Shown: positions 25,065-37,865, numbered from the stretch's first letter. The stretch is DNA of 64,000 nt from Caenorhabditis elegans (GCF_000002985.6 NC_003283.11:10974001-11038000); one strand, 5' to 3'. The notes: generated by a model not told the origin, from the letters alone. Numbers and translations are program-made.

Positions 25065-25140
25065 GATGTCCATAAACTTCACTCGTATTGGTCAGTTTTT
25101 CAGACACCACTTTCAGCCGGTCATGCTCGAGCGCCGATGA
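25065..25140 (+). other. Upstream ORF overlapping the start of the Ly-6/ET-like gene
   Basis: An upstream frame opens at ATG 25065 (24 codons), or at ATG 25123 (5 codons) in the same frame, and ends at TGA 25138-25140. That stop overlaps the main start codon as ATGA (25137-25140). Two acceptor-like sites lie inside it (AG ending 25102 and 25116), so the form present in mRNA depends on trans-splicing. Confidence 0.4.
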
Positions 25141-25629
25141 CCGTCGGCGTCTCAATTCTTCTTGTCATTGTAATTCTGTGTCGTGACAGTCATCAGATGT
25201 GGTGCCTTGACGGTTCAGATTGTGCGATATCTAATACATGCTCATTGTGCGAAGGAGCAGCTTGTCTTCGAGTTCAGAGGTTGGAAGATCTCAAATTTTT
25301 AACCTTCCATCCAAATGGAAAACTATTTTTTTAACCAAAAATAAATTTAAATAAATAACCTTACAAAACCTTGACTTAAAATCAATTTCTATATTTGAAT
25401 AGTTCCAAACTTAATTTTCAGAAACCATCTAAACAGAGTCTCAATTGCTCTCACTTGCCTTCCTCACGATACACTTATTCACACATACTATCCAGAAGGT
25501 TGCAAAAGGATATCGTTATCTGAGATAGCGTGTATGTGTTCGCACAGAGAATTCTGCAACACATCATCACGAACGACGATGCCGCTCAGTTTACTTGTAT
25601 TATCTTCTTTCATTTTTCTAATTTTGTAA
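25137..25629 (+). CDS. Small secreted Ly-6/ET-module-like protein, probable GPI anchor
   Basis: Two exons, 25137-25279 and 25422-25629, give 116 residues; the junction completes an Arg codon (CTTCGAGTTCAG-AG/A). Residues 1-20 form a signal peptide (SILLVIVILC). The mature part has ten cysteines: an N-terminal CxxCEGxAC block, a middle LTCLP, and a C-terminal CMCxxxxFCN that closes like a three-finger (Ly-6/uPAR) domain. The CEGxAC block recalls the nematode ET module. The last 17 residues are hydrophobic after a Ser/Thr-rich linker, suggesting a GPI signal. Likely an extracellular membrane-tethered protein; partner unknown. It converges on isy-1, whose stop is 92 bp away on the other strand. 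Poly(A) signals AATAAA follow from 25646. The start choice is complicated by the overlapping upstream frame. Confidence 0.75.
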
Positions 25630-25645
25630 TTTTCTATTATGAATT

Positions 25646-25651
25646 AATAAA
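25646..25651 (+). terminator. Poly(A) signal AATAAA
   Basis: First of several overlapping AATAAA hexamers, 17 bases after the stop codon of the small cysteine-rich gene. Confidence 0.6.
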
Positions 25652-25720
25652 ATAAATGAATAAAACCGAAAATTCATAATTTGAGATGAAAAATTTAAAG
25701 AAAATAAATTAAACAAGGAA

Positions 25721-26680
25721 TCAATCCAGATACTTAGCCATGAGTTCTTGCTTCTTTTGTTCCAAAAGCATTTCTTCAATGTCTTGTTGAGTTGGCAGTA
25801 GAACATGACGAATAGTCATTGGTCGTCCATCCTCTCCGATGACTGTAGACTCTTGAGTTTCCAGGTCGTCGTCATCGTCTTCTTCGACCTTATAGATATT
25901 TTCAGGTGCTGCATCGGAAGCAGTTTGTTGCTTTTGAGCTTGTTTCTCGGCAAACTCCTTATTGATTCGTTCAATGTTTTTCTCTTCAATTAGTTTTTCC
26001 AAAGGAATTAAGCGACCATCTTCGTCATCCAAGTAACCAAAATAGTGAGCGTCGATATTTCTCAATAAATCAGCACGATGGCGTCGTTGTTCTTCACCTT
26101 CTGTGCTTTTTTCGAATAGTTCGCGTACACCGGGAAGATCTTTTGCAGCTCCAAAATATTTGTAACCTCGGGAATTGCCCGTTTCCCTCCCTATTGCATC
26201 GAGTTCTTTTTGTGCATACTTTCTGAAAATAATAATAAGAATAATATGTCTAATTGTCATTTTTCTTACCGATAGTCCGTACCACCCAACTCTCGAATAC
26301 GTTGTTCCCAAGCATGTTTCAGTTTTATCAGTCGATTAACTTCGTCATTCAAGTCCCGAAGCTTGAATTCACCGAGACCAGGATTTTGGATAGCTGTGAT
26401 CTTTTTCGAAGCATCTCGCACAATCTAAATAAAGTTCAAAATTACAGGTTTTCATACAAAATCTAACCTCTCGTCTGAATCGCTCAGCATCTGACAAATT
26501 CCTGCAATCTTTCACATCGTGGGGTCTTCTGGCAATAGGACCCTGCAATTAAAATTATCTTGATATTAATATTCAAAAAAAAAGAGTAAAATGAAAAGAA
26601 AAACTTACCCTCTCCTCTTCCTCCTTCATTCTTCGCCATCGTGCTAGCGCCGTCATAGCCTTTTCCGCATTTCGGGCCAT
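25721..26680 (-). CDS. isy-1: ISY1 pre-mRNA splicing factor homologue
   Basis: Exons 26680-26609, 26542-26468, 26424-26270, 26222-25721; 804 nt, 267 residues. The start MARNAEKAMTALARW is the invariant N-terminus of eukaryotic Isy1. Further family blocks are GLGEFKLRDLNDEVNRL, WEQRIRELGGTDY, GYKYFGAAKDLPGVRELFE and YFGYLDDEDG; the end (QQDIEEMLLEQKKQELMAKY) is the usual C-terminal helix, preceded by an acidic stretch (VEEDDDDD). Isy1 is a component of the Prp19-associated spliceosome complex and acts in the nucleus around the first catalytic step. From memory, worm ISY-1 also affects microRNA levels. A trans-splice-type acceptor (tttcag, AG at 26701-26700) lies 19 bases before the ATG. The gene follows the membrane-protein gene on the same strand by 308 bp, compatible with the downstream position of an operon. 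Confidence 0.95.
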
Positions 26681-26968
26681 TTTTAAAGCTCGAGTAAGTC
26701 TGAAACAATTAAATTTAATTGCGAAATTAAATAAAAAGATATAAAAGCAGAATCAAACAAAAATATAAAGTAAATTGAGCATTTTTGTTTCGAAAAAATA
26801 AATGTTTGAAAATGAAATTTTCTAAATAGAGCGCACTTTCGCGCAATAGCGGAGTATCGTTGTGCAGCAATTGGCGGTTATTCAAATTCAATATTTTACA
26901 CCCTTCAATCATTGAGCAATTTTTAAAGTGTTTCTTTCTGATTGAAAACAAATCATAAATGTAAAAGC

Positions 26969-26974
26969 TTTATT
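26969..26974 (-). terminator. Poly(A) signal of the LDLa membrane-protein gene
   Basis: AATAAA on the minus strand, 15 bases after the TAA at 26991-26989. The next acceptor, for isy-1, is about 268 bases further on, a spacing in the range seen for trans-spliced operon partners. Confidence 0.6.
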
Positions 26975-26988
26975 ACAAATAAGTTCAT

Positions 26989-28534
26989 TTAATGTTGAAA
27001 AGACATAGCTCTTGAAGCGAATCTATTTCGTTTATCATCAGTTTTGGAATTTAAATCATTTGAGACTGGAACTGCAGTGAGTCCAAATGGAAGACTTTGC
27101 CGTCGAAGGAATACTTCTGGCTGATGTGCAGGTGGTTCACAAATTGATTCTTGTGGTGATTGCTCTCTGTCCTCCACTTCTAAAGAAAATTATGGTTTTA
27201 GTAGCTAATTTTGTCAAATACCAGGTTCAATTTCACTCAAAGCAGGAGCAGGTTGAAAATTAATCCTGCTCAGAATTGAATGACGATGTCGTGTATGACC
27301 TGTAGGTGTAGACGGAACAGTTAATGTCTTTTCTCCTTCATCTTTTGGTTGGTCCCCTTGAACTGAAGGTGGTGGAGCAAGTGCAGGAGGAATTGCTTGT
27401 CTACAATAATATAGAATTAAGACTAAATAAGGAAGTATTTCCTTGAGCTTTATGGTTAATCTTTCAGACGCTCTAAGCTCATAAAAAGTTGTTTTATTTG
27501 TGTCGGATGGGATATTTATTTTGAATATAATACTACTTCAGACATGTTGACTCACCGAAGATATCGAATAAAAGTGTGCCGAGACGCGTTGCTGTTTTTG
27601 GCATAAAATGGGCAACGATAGAACAATCCGGCAGAACATAGTGATAATATCAGAAAGAATACTGTAAACCAAAAGTTATCTTTTTTTTTCGAAAATGTGA
27701 ATCCACCTATAAATGATCCATTTAAAGCGAAGAATCCAATTAACATAATCTGACTTGATGATAAAGCATCTCTACCATATCTGTATGAAGTGTGAGGTGT
27801 ACGTGGCTGTAAAAATAAAATAAATGTTTCGAATCTCTGAAACCATTTCTTACAGTAATAAATGCACAAGTTGATTCATCTTCTCCGCAAGTATCCAATC
27901 CATCACATTCTAGACTCGAAGAAAAACAGTATTTGGAGCAATCTAGAAATCAGTAATGGTAAAACAGTTTTTGTGTGAAAAATGAGGTTACTGTAGCATA
28001 GGCTGTATTCTGGACATCTGATAGACTCATATGAAGAGCATTCCTTTGGATTTGAAAACAATAAAATCGATCGGAAATTCAGATTCATTGGAATTGTCAA
28101 CCATACTGGAGTTTTCATTAATTGATAACCCTAAAATTTTAATAATTTCTCGTAACTGTTACGGTAATCTAACCTTTGGCTTGCTGTCCACAATGAACTG
28201 CATATCAGAGTTTCGTAATATAATTTCATTTGGATTCCGTGGTCTTCTATGGGAAAACATAAGGAAATTGGTAATGGAAACAAGTATAAGATTTCCATTT
28301 AGACTTTGAATTTCAATTTCACAAACTTCGGATGTTTCATCTTGCCCAACAGATAAGTAATCATCAGTTGTTATCATTAAAATATCATCGACGTATGCTC
28401 TGAAAACTTACGAATTCTCATGATCTCATTTTCTTAAAAATTGACTTCAAACATTAATCTTACTTTTTAAAAGGGCAATAAGCATTTGCTTCTATAGTTA
28501 TGAAAAATAAAATAAATGTCAAATTGAGAAACAT
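26989..28534 (-). CDS. LDLa-containing transmembrane protein
   Basis: Seven exons: 28534-28464, 28399-28174, 28130-27992, 27942-27854, 27806-27556, 27400-27222, 27179-26989; 1146 nt, 381 residues, phases consistent. Residues 1-18 are a signal peptide (MFLNLTFILFFITIEANA). The ectodomain holds a beta-rich region of about 120 residues that could be CUB-like (uncertain) and then an LDL-receptor class A-like repeat, YCFSSSLECDGLDTCGEDES, followed by TC. Two hydrophobic stretches follow (about 190-211, MLIGFFALNGSFIGG; about 221-241, WFTVFFLILSLCSAGLF), so topology is ambiguous. The last 120 residues are Pro-rich and polar. An acceptor at 28545-28544 lies nine bases before the ATG. I do not recognise the gene; it may be a receptor or co-receptor. 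It may be transcribed together with isy-1. Confidence 0.8.
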
Positions 28535-28985
28535 TTCGGAAATCTAAAAAAAAAAAGACGCATGGCAAGAAAACGAAAAGGTGGGTGAAGAAGTCATTGA
28601 GATTCAATATTTTTCATCAATTCGGAAAGAAAATGCATTCCGGATGCACATCATCTTCAATTCCCCACTCAAGTTCGTTTACCCTTTATTTTTAAATATA
28701 ACACATAATTGAAAAATGCGGAAACGATTTTGATAATTGATAGTGAAACTGGGAAATTGGCTGATTGCACGATTTCACTGAAAGAATATCATGTTTTTTA
28801 ATTCCACAATCATTCTTGCAAGATAATTGGTATTTTTCAAACGTTTTGAAACATTGAATTACCGTTTTGTTATTGAAATGTCTGTTAGCTTAATATTATG
28901 TTACACTGAAAATTAACATTGTTAAATTTCATTGGGCATTGCTGAATTCAGAGTAGCTTGTTTTTTAATGTTTTTTAAAAGTTTT

Positions 28986-29343
28986 CCATAGCTCGGAATA
29001 TCGGAACAGCAGAACTTTTTATCGACGAGGTGCGAACAATGATCGAACTATTACGAGAACGGCAGTTTTTCGAGTTGACAATAATCTGAAATAGAATGCG
29101 ACAGAAATCGATCGACATAGTATTTTGCTTGACGTCTGGCAATCATTACAATACAAGGTTTCTGAAAATAACCAATATGAGCGTTTTGTATTCTGCTTCC
29201 AGAAAAAAAAACCTGTCGGGGTGGCATACTACAAAATAATGTGTACTGACATGAATTCCCGAGACCGAACTAGGACGCGATACGCTGACTACCCGTGGAT
29301 ATTCCAAATAGAAGATAAATCAACTTTTTATAGTGATCTGTAA
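28986..29343 (+). pseudogene. Coding-like fragment interrupted by one TAG
   Basis: One reading frame is open for about 119 codons apart from a TAG at 29091-29093. Composition is polar and protein-like (YERFVFCF, PVGVAYYKIMCTDMN, YADYPWIFQIED) and unlike translations of random AT-rich DNA. No start, splice context or family was recognised. It may be a decayed gene, an exon of an unresolved gene or chance. It ends 17 bases before a palindromic element. Confidence 0.3.
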
Positions 29344-29359
29344 AATTTTGGATGTCAAC

Positions 29360-29618
29360 CAGTGCTGTGCGGCTCTCGGCTCTCTGCGCGAGCCGAGAGC
29401 CGCATAGAATGATGGGACTCGGCTCTTGGCGCCCGCCAAGAGCCGAAAAATTGGGATTTTTGCCGAAAATTAGGTGTTTTTCAGCTCTCGACGCGAGCCG
29501 AGAGCCGGCATTTTGGACCTTTTTCGGCTTTTGGTGAGAGCCGAGAGCCGAAAAAAAATTTCGACTCGGCTCTCGGCGCGAGCCGAGAGCCGACTTTTTC
29601 AAGAGCCGCACAGCACTG
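29360..29618. mobile_element. GC-rich palindromic MITE-like element (CAGTGCTGTGCGGCTC ends)
   Basis: The ends CAGTGCTGTGCGGCTCT and AGAGCCGCACAGCACTG are exact inverted repeats. Internally the motif GGCTCTCGGC / GCCGAGAGCC recurs in both orientations at least six times, forming nested hairpins. CAGTG-type ends suggest mobilisation by a Tc1/mariner-family transposase. The element is much more GC-rich than its surroundings and non-coding. Confidence 0.8.
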
Positions 29619-32600
29619 ATGTAAACCTTCAAAAAACATCTTTGACCTGATTTTCCAAAAATATTTTACATTTCGGAGCTGATTAAAATGAACACTTCTT
29701 GTAAACGTGTTTTCAGATTTTTCATAATTCGTGGCCTAATAAACATCGCAATCTCATTTCTCGGAAGTAATATTTTCCTACAGTATGATTTTTGGAAAAA
29801 CACTGACGTTACATTTTTTAGATTGCCACGCTTTCAATATGTCTAATGAGAAGGAAAAACTCTATAAATGTTTGCTCCTAAGCTGATATCTAAAATCACA
29901 TCTTGTGAGTTTTATTATTTTCTGCCTATTATCAGTTCTGTAGTCATGACACACTGATCAACAGAAAGTAGGTTGAGCATAAGCCTCATTGCACTTTCAT
30001 CAATGATCGAACATAATTAAGTTGTTGCAGATGTACTATTCCGGTTCTTTTTTGCAAGATCAGTGTCTTCGCCAAACTGAAACTTGTACATGATCAATAG
30101 AAAATTCCTCTTGCATTTCAGATTCGTCACTTGATGTGTTCCCGCAAAAGACGTAAAAGTTGGTTGGTTATCCAGAAAATATACAATTGCAAACTGGATA
30201 TATTTTAATAAAATCTGCTGTCGTCATAATCTTATCAATAGTTTCCAAATTAGATATTTGTAATTCCTTACCTTTTTAATGGTGTGCGGGGATTATTTGC
30301 ATATACTTTGTACAAATCCCTTCAAATGTCATTATCAGTCCATTTCAATCCGCACTAATGGTTAGCCATGGCTTATATTCTATTTCGAGAGAATAAGTGT
30401 GGGAAACTTTGGATCACTTTTTTCTATTTTCGTTATGTTAACTTGATGTGGGAATCGGAAACATATTAATAGAAAAAAAACTAGCCGTTTGCACATTAAT
30501 AATCAGAGAACGTTTTTTGTGTCCCATTAATAGATTTATGTTGAAAACGAAGGAAGAGTTTCAGTGATTTTTGATTTACGAGTTAAGTAATAAAAATAAT
30601 TTTCCATTTTTCAAACTAAAGCTTGTAGACTTTTTGAAAACAATTCAAAATGTTTCAAATTTTGAAAAAAAAAGAAAATAACTTTAATAGATAATGTGTG
30701 GATGATAAACTTCAGATTGAAATTTCACAAGGCAGAAGTTGAGTTTGTTGTTTTTTTTTATTAATTTCAAGGGAGTTACGGCTCTGGGTTTTTATTATGA
30801 AGATTGAAAATGTGCTCAAACGATTGAAGTAATAGCTTGAAGTCAACTTCCAAAACATTTTATGAAGGCTCAAAGTTTTTAAGTTTTGGTTTTGCAGATT
30901 TTTGTTGTTTACATGGCATGGAATGTTCCTCTTAATTAATTTTAATGGTTGAATCTTTAAAAAGACATGTTGAGTCATCATAAAACTTTTTTGATAATTC
31001 ATTGTGCAGTCTCGTTATAAAATTCTGCCGTTTTGTTGAATTTCGTACTACTGTTAAAAAATTTAATTTCAGATTTTTAAAGCAGATAATCGCTTAAGTT
31101 GCTCTCAAATTTCTAGAAAATTTGCTCCCCAAAAATAATAAAACCATAGAATTTTGCACATAAAAAATAAAGATGAAACGTTGATCAAATGTTAGTGATG
31201 TTTGGTAAAACTGAATGCACTAAAATTGCTACATTGGTCCCCTTGATGTTTCAATGATTTCGTATCAAAGTTTGCAAGTTGTCCAATGAATATGTTGTAA
31301 CACAAACATTCTTAAATAAAACGTCATATTTTGTCTATTAGCTGAACATCTCAAAGGTTCCTCGAAAATCTTTAGGTCGAAATGATAGCACGTGACCTCT
31401 AACATTCTTTCATCACTTACTCATCATCATTCTTCATTCCATTCATTGTTGTCTCAACCCACTCATATACTTTTTTGACGCTTTTCTCTATCACTGTATG
31501 CCTATTTCTTAACTTAACCCCTCGTGTTCCATTAAATAGACAAATTACTCATTTCCGTTGTTTCCTTTTACTTTTAGTCAACTCGGAGAAAATGTTGAAA
31601 TCTAGACAGAAGAACACTCAAATATTAATTATTAGTTGCTACAATAATTTGTCTTCTCAATCTCCAGTGTTGTTCATCATCATTTGCCACACTTGATAAA
31701 CAATGACCGGAAAGATAATGTAGGGTGGTAAGAGTGACAAACAAAAACAAACACACTCAAAGGCTACTCAAGTTCCCTTTATCAATGATCGGCCAGCATT
31801 TCGGACAAAAAAGAGCAAGTACCACTTTTAATAAAAACCGGAAACACTTTTCACACTTCTTTGCATCTGAGGCATAAATTTTGAACATCCGGAGTAGAGC
31901 ACAAATTTAAATTGTCTGGGAAACTACAAAGAGCAACGCACAAGAATGTTTCTGCATCCCTTGTAGAAATGACTTTCAATTCTTTGTGGACAAATTTTAA
32001 AAATCCAATGATCCAAAGTTTTCCACCCGTTTTCATCTCAAAACCAGAAAAACCTTTTTGTGCTAATCTTCTTGTTATCTTCGAAAATCAATTGTTCTAG
32101 AAAATAAATCTATACACCCACGTTTGAAAAAAAAGGAAAAATTTTCTATAGACTAAAGGTCAATATGAATCGGATATCCAAAATTAGAAAAATAATATTT
32201 ATAAATTTTGATATTTTTCGGCAAAAAGAAGATATTTTTGAAAATGACTAACTGTCAAATGAAAGACAAAACTACAACAGTTAGTCAAAAACGTACAAGA
32301 ATAATTATCTCCTTTCAGGTGTGCAAACTGTTAAATTGTAATTTGCACACTAGGCGTCAAGCCATCCTAGAATATACTTTCTGGAAAATTTATAAGAGCT
32401 CTAATAATAGATGCTCTCCGAAATTTACAAATGTTCAACTTTGAATAAAACTAATTGAGTTATGATTTGAAATTTTAATATTATATTCTTTGCAATTATG
32501 GGAAATCCAACGTTTCCAAACTATACATAGAAGTTCGGTTCTACTTTTAAAAAATATTTCTGACATTTGAAAATTGTTTTCAGACTTCACTTTTTGGAAA

Positions 32601-35600
32601 TGTTGCGGAATATCTTGAAAATGTTAATTATTGGTTAAAGTTTTAATTATACTTCTAAGACTAGAATTTTCGGAATGTCTAGGAATTATCATGATTTAGA
32701 ATGAAGTGAAGGTTTTTGATGGTAAATGTGATTGGTGTGAAGCTTTGAGCTTCAAAGATTAATATTTTACGACTAGCAATACGATTAATTGGCAAAATAA
32801 CATTTATTTCTTGAAAAAAGTTCAAAGATTGTTTTCTATCTCAAAAGAACTGTGAAGAGCTGTTGCTTTTTTTACTAAATTTTGAACGTTTTAAAGGTTG
32901 AGAAACAATGAGTGTGGTTTTAGTTATGGTGCCCGGAAGTCCTGAACGAGTGCGTTTGTTTTTGATTTACATATGTTATTCAGCGTGAGAGCAGCGAAAA
33001 GACTTGTCTCTATGAAAAAGTACCCAGGAGATATCTGAATTCAAATTCCAATCATTTAAAAAAATCTGTTTTTTTTTCAGAAAATGAACGTCCGAATTCA
33101 AAACTACATCCCCTTTAAAGTTGTTCCACATATTATTTTTCTTTGCTAATATGTGGCTCTGCCCTTGATCTTAATCCGTATTGAAGGTGTTCGAATTTTG
33201 AATTTTTGTAATCTTACCCCTATTTTCGTTCCTGGAACGATTTTTGGAGTCTAATATGCAAAATTATCTCTTGCCTCACAACCCACATCCCGAAAGCAAA
33301 AATCTTAATAAAATATACTCTTGCCGGATATTTCCTCCCTGCGTATTATACGTAATCTGACATCGAACTATTATTCGAAAAACATCACAAAACGATTCGA
33401 AGTTTTCTAATCCAATTCGTGTTTGATCCGTGAATTAGTTGGATCTACTCCACGCAATTTAAGCTTTTCGAATGATCTATATCAACTGATATTTTGAGTT
33501 CAAGTTCCAATCTACCTACTAAGAAATCCCATTTCGGATTACATGTAACAATGAAAAATTGTGGGTGTAAAGAATAAACTGTTTTCAATACTTTACTCTT
33601 CATTCCCTGTACCCCTCGTTGCAAACAGGAACACGTTTGTATCAGTATCAATATCACAAAGATTCAAAGATGATAAAGTTTTAGAGCGGAACATAGTACA
33701 ATAGGTTATATTTTCTTCCGCTGACAACCTTTGACTTTCCTGTTTCAATCATTTTTTTTGTTTACACATTTCTACGAGTTACAATTTTCTGCTGATTCTG
33801 GAAAAATGTGCACACCATACTTTTTCTGCTGAAAACAATTTTGCTGGTGGGGAGAGAGAAAGTCTTCCGACTTTCCCTTTTTCTTATCAAATCATCCCAA
33901 AAAAATAATTTAATGATGATAACTACTCGTGCTCTTTTCTGTGATTGATGGTCAATTTGGTGGGAATTTCTTAATCGTTGTAGTCTGCTCGACTTGGCAA
34001 CATCATTTGAAAAGAACAAGGAAATTCTTTTGAAAAGTAATTAAATTCTAAAATTATGATTTATGCAGGTGCAAAGGCGTTAATAAAATACGTATCTCAA
34101 CCTCGTTGATATGATGTCAAGATAATTTGCTCAGGTGTTGTTCTTTAGGTGAAATACGAAGTTCCACTTCAAAGCTCAGCGGTCACATTTTAGTATTTTG
34201 AAATTTTAAGACATGCTACGTTGCGACTAAACATCGGATCTAAAGATTTAAACCTATGTGATTGGGTTTTGAGGAAACAAAACATAAACAACAAAAACAA
34301 AAGTGTACGGGTTTATGACACGTTTTAAATCTGAAAATCTGTTATTTTTTAAAAGAAATTTTCCTGACTCTTCAGACTCAAAATGTCATATTCCTCAGAA
34401 CTTTACAGGTTATTTTAATGTGAACACAAGGAATTCAAAAACAAAAATGACTAGGCCAAATTGTTATAGTGTTTTAAATAGGAATGTTCACAATTTAAGA
34501 TTATTAGGTCGACGTGTAATCTGATTTATTTTAAATCTGAGGAAATCCACTGATAAGTTTGGGTTATTGGCTTAAATAATGGTTTTCAAAGCGGAAGTTG
34601 GGATGCTCCATCATACAATTTCGTAACAAATGGGTTACACTGTTAATGTACATAAATTTGATTAGGCCATATTACAATAGCATAGTATTGTGTTAATGCC
34701 AAGAACTTGAGAATTTTGCAAATTTTTAAATATACAACTTTCACAACTTTTATGAATTTGGGTTTTTGGTGAATAATATTATGCGTCAACGATTTTGCGA
34801 CCACGCTTTGATCTTTCTTCTTTGCTTCCAATTTTCAAAAAAATTAGATTTAATTGGAAATTTTACTTATTATCAAAGACTGACATGAGGCAATCAAATT
34901 TGAGCGTGAAATACAACGCCGATGTTTGCACATATACATATTTTTTAAACGCAAACTGACCCTCAAGTTTTTCCATACGTGAAATTTTTCAGAGAACATG
35001 AACGTATTATCAATTACAATCATGCTTGATAACAAATTTTCCCAAGTCCTCTGAAGTTCTGAATGCCCCTGAATAAAGAAGAACATCTAATCAGTACGCA
35101 TCATTATTTCACTGTTGCCAAAGATATTTTCGACCTATAAGAACTAATTTTGATCAGTTTCTCGATAACGTATCGGTTCTCTGTTCTTGTCAGAATGCTG
35201 TCAACATATTATAATCTGACCACCTTTTCCCACCCTTTGCCCTGTCCTGCTTGTATTACTTCCCGTTTCCAGGACAACCTGTGATGCCATGTGAATTGCA
35301 CGGTAAACCGAACTTTCCACGTACTATTCACCAACAGGTACGGTTGAAAACACATATATTTTAATTTGCAAGACAAGCACTATCGCAATGCCCTATGTAC
35401 TCCTCACCCTCCCTACGGTCAAGATGAACGAGCAATGTGATGTATGAGTGTGTGTGCGTGCTCGCCCATTGCTTATCACTATATGCATTCTCTTGTTAAA
35501 AATTACTTCAGTATTCCCTCCACCTACATAATGATGCTAGACAGGAATTTATGTTGCATGTAGACAGTCTGCAAACAAGAAAAAGATACCGGTTAGAAAG

Positions 35601-37069
35601 AAGAACCACTGACTGACTAAGTGTTGATGTTTCACACACTTATTGCCACACATACAAGACACCTTCCCTAATTGATATGTTCCGTCTACATATTACAAAC
35701 ATTTGGGAAGGGCATAAAATAAAAGTGAAGAAATGCTTCTTCTTCTTCTTCATTGCCTTTTGCCTCTGATGCTTTCGTTCCGATTCGGGAACCAATTGTT
35801 GTCTTCTTTCTTTTCTGTTTTCTGACCGCGACCGGATTGCCACTTTCACCAATTATACTTTGCTTCCTTACAATTTATGTAGTTGGTACATACAATGTAC
35901 GAAATTTCAAGGAATTTTGGAATATAAATTGAGACGATGGAGGGTGGTTTCAAAACCAAAAATTAGTTGAATAAGCTAGATAGCAGGTGACCAAGTATAA
36001 TGATTTGGTCATGTCGATCTTAGACTTATGAACTCATCCCCTCGAGAAGCATTTTTGAAAATACTTCCTGTAGTTTTTTCAACTACGCAAAAAGTAGTGC
36101 GTAGGTTTTGAATTTTAGATTTTTCTGGATTAGTCTAGTTTTTTGCTGGATTCTAGACGAGAAAAATACCCTAAAGCTGGATATTTGTAAGGAAGATCAA
36201 CTAAAAACAAAAAGTTCAAATGTGGAGTCTCATTTCAAAAATCTGTAACTCTCGTGATAAAAGAAAATTATCGGCGACTTGACCTTTCAGTACAAGGTCC
36301 CATTGGGATTTTGATAATGAGAGTTTTAAGAATCAGTCATTCTCATCGTGTACTTTCCGACTTTTTTTTTCGGTGACTTAAAAAGTAATGGTGACATTGT
36401 TGACAACGGTACTAATTCTACCTGCCTATGTCTACTTCGTGCCTACCCGCAAGCCTACTTTCAAAATTCATGCGAATAATTGTTCAATTCTCATCAAATT
36501 TGTTTGAATGACCATTTGGAATGCCTATGCCTATCACACCAAAATACAAAAAAAAAAAGGTTTCAGGCAGGCTCGTATTCAGGTCGGCATGAGAAAAGCA
36601 TGTGCACAACCAAGAAGGCAGTACAACGATACAACGAGCTTCAAGATACAGAATTTGAATTCATTGTTTGGTATATTGTGTTGTGATAAGTTTCTGATTG
36701 AATTTAAAGATCTAGAAGACATTAGCTAGACGTGATATATTTCATTTTACCTGTTTTAATACCGATTTACATTGTGAAAAACCAGGCAAAACTACGAAAT
36801 TTATATTTTATTGACTCTCAACTCAACTGAATCCCTCCTGATCCTTCAAAATCCAGCTCACTCGTGTGCGTACGAATGCTTCGAAAAATTGTACATGAGA
36901 TCAGAATGGTGAATAATCTACAGGATTCCTAGAATACAACTCAAATAGTGCCATCTGAGTGGGTTGTGTACGTGTATGATCTGAATACATTTCAAGTCAA
37001 AGCATGATGTGATTTGAAATTGATTTGATAGGTCATATTGTGTAAAAATTGGGTGCAACGAGCCGGAAG

Positions 37070-37865
37070 GATGCTTCGCAGGAGGAAAAGAGTAACTGAT
37101 GTCACTAAAGAACCGACGACTGAGCCGGAAACTGATTCGAGTACTATGCTGCTAATGCTTGTTCTTCAATAACACCTCGAAAAGGAAACGCGTGCGATTT
37201 TGCAAAATAAAAAAACAACGTGGGAGAAATGCCAGGTTATACGGACTAGCACGAATGTTTGAAAGCAAAAAAAAACGTTCTGAAATCTCTGAAATGTTAC
37301 AAACATTCAATGGGAAAACGGAAGGGTCTCTTGATAAAGGAACTATTGACAAATTTTGGTATGAAACTTTTTGATGTTTTGATCATTTGGTTTTCGAAAA
37401 TCCACCAAAAACTGTGAAATAGACGGATGTTCCAATTGGGCTATTTTTTGTAGAGTTCTGGAATATTCCTAAACTGTACCACAATTTCTTATTTTTAAGT
37501 CTTTTGCAGAGTTATTTTTCATCTTGCAAAATGCAAGAAGATAGTAGTATTTATCCGAAATATTTGAAAAACAAAGAAACCCAAAAATATAACGATACAT
37601 CATTTATTTTTCTATTATTATTATCATGTGCATCAGTATTATATTAATCAACAATAACATACACGTAGTATTATTTCCATATTCGCTTATAGCTTTTCAG
37701 AAAACAATCGGTGAGGATCATCAAGATGGGACCGGTTTACAAATCAAATCAGGGAGATCCATATGGGGAAAGTGGAGAGATTCAGTTGAATGGAAATTAC
37801 CCGAAAGAAAGGGAATGGGCAAATAAGTTAGGTGTGATAACGGGGGTAAAAATGAAGAAGGAAGG
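37070..37865 (+). other. Possible small gene or remnants, unresolved
   Basis: Three polar, protein-like open pieces lie in a row: from ATG 37070 (MLRRRKRVTDVTKEPTTEPE), from about 37159 (KRKRVRFCKIKKQRG, SEISEMLQTFNGKTEG), and after a strong acceptor ttttcag ending near 37700 (MGPVYKSNQGDPYGESGEIQ). The splice junctions I tried give stops, so no model is proposed. It would converge on the small basic-protein gene ending at 37906. Confidence 0.2.
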
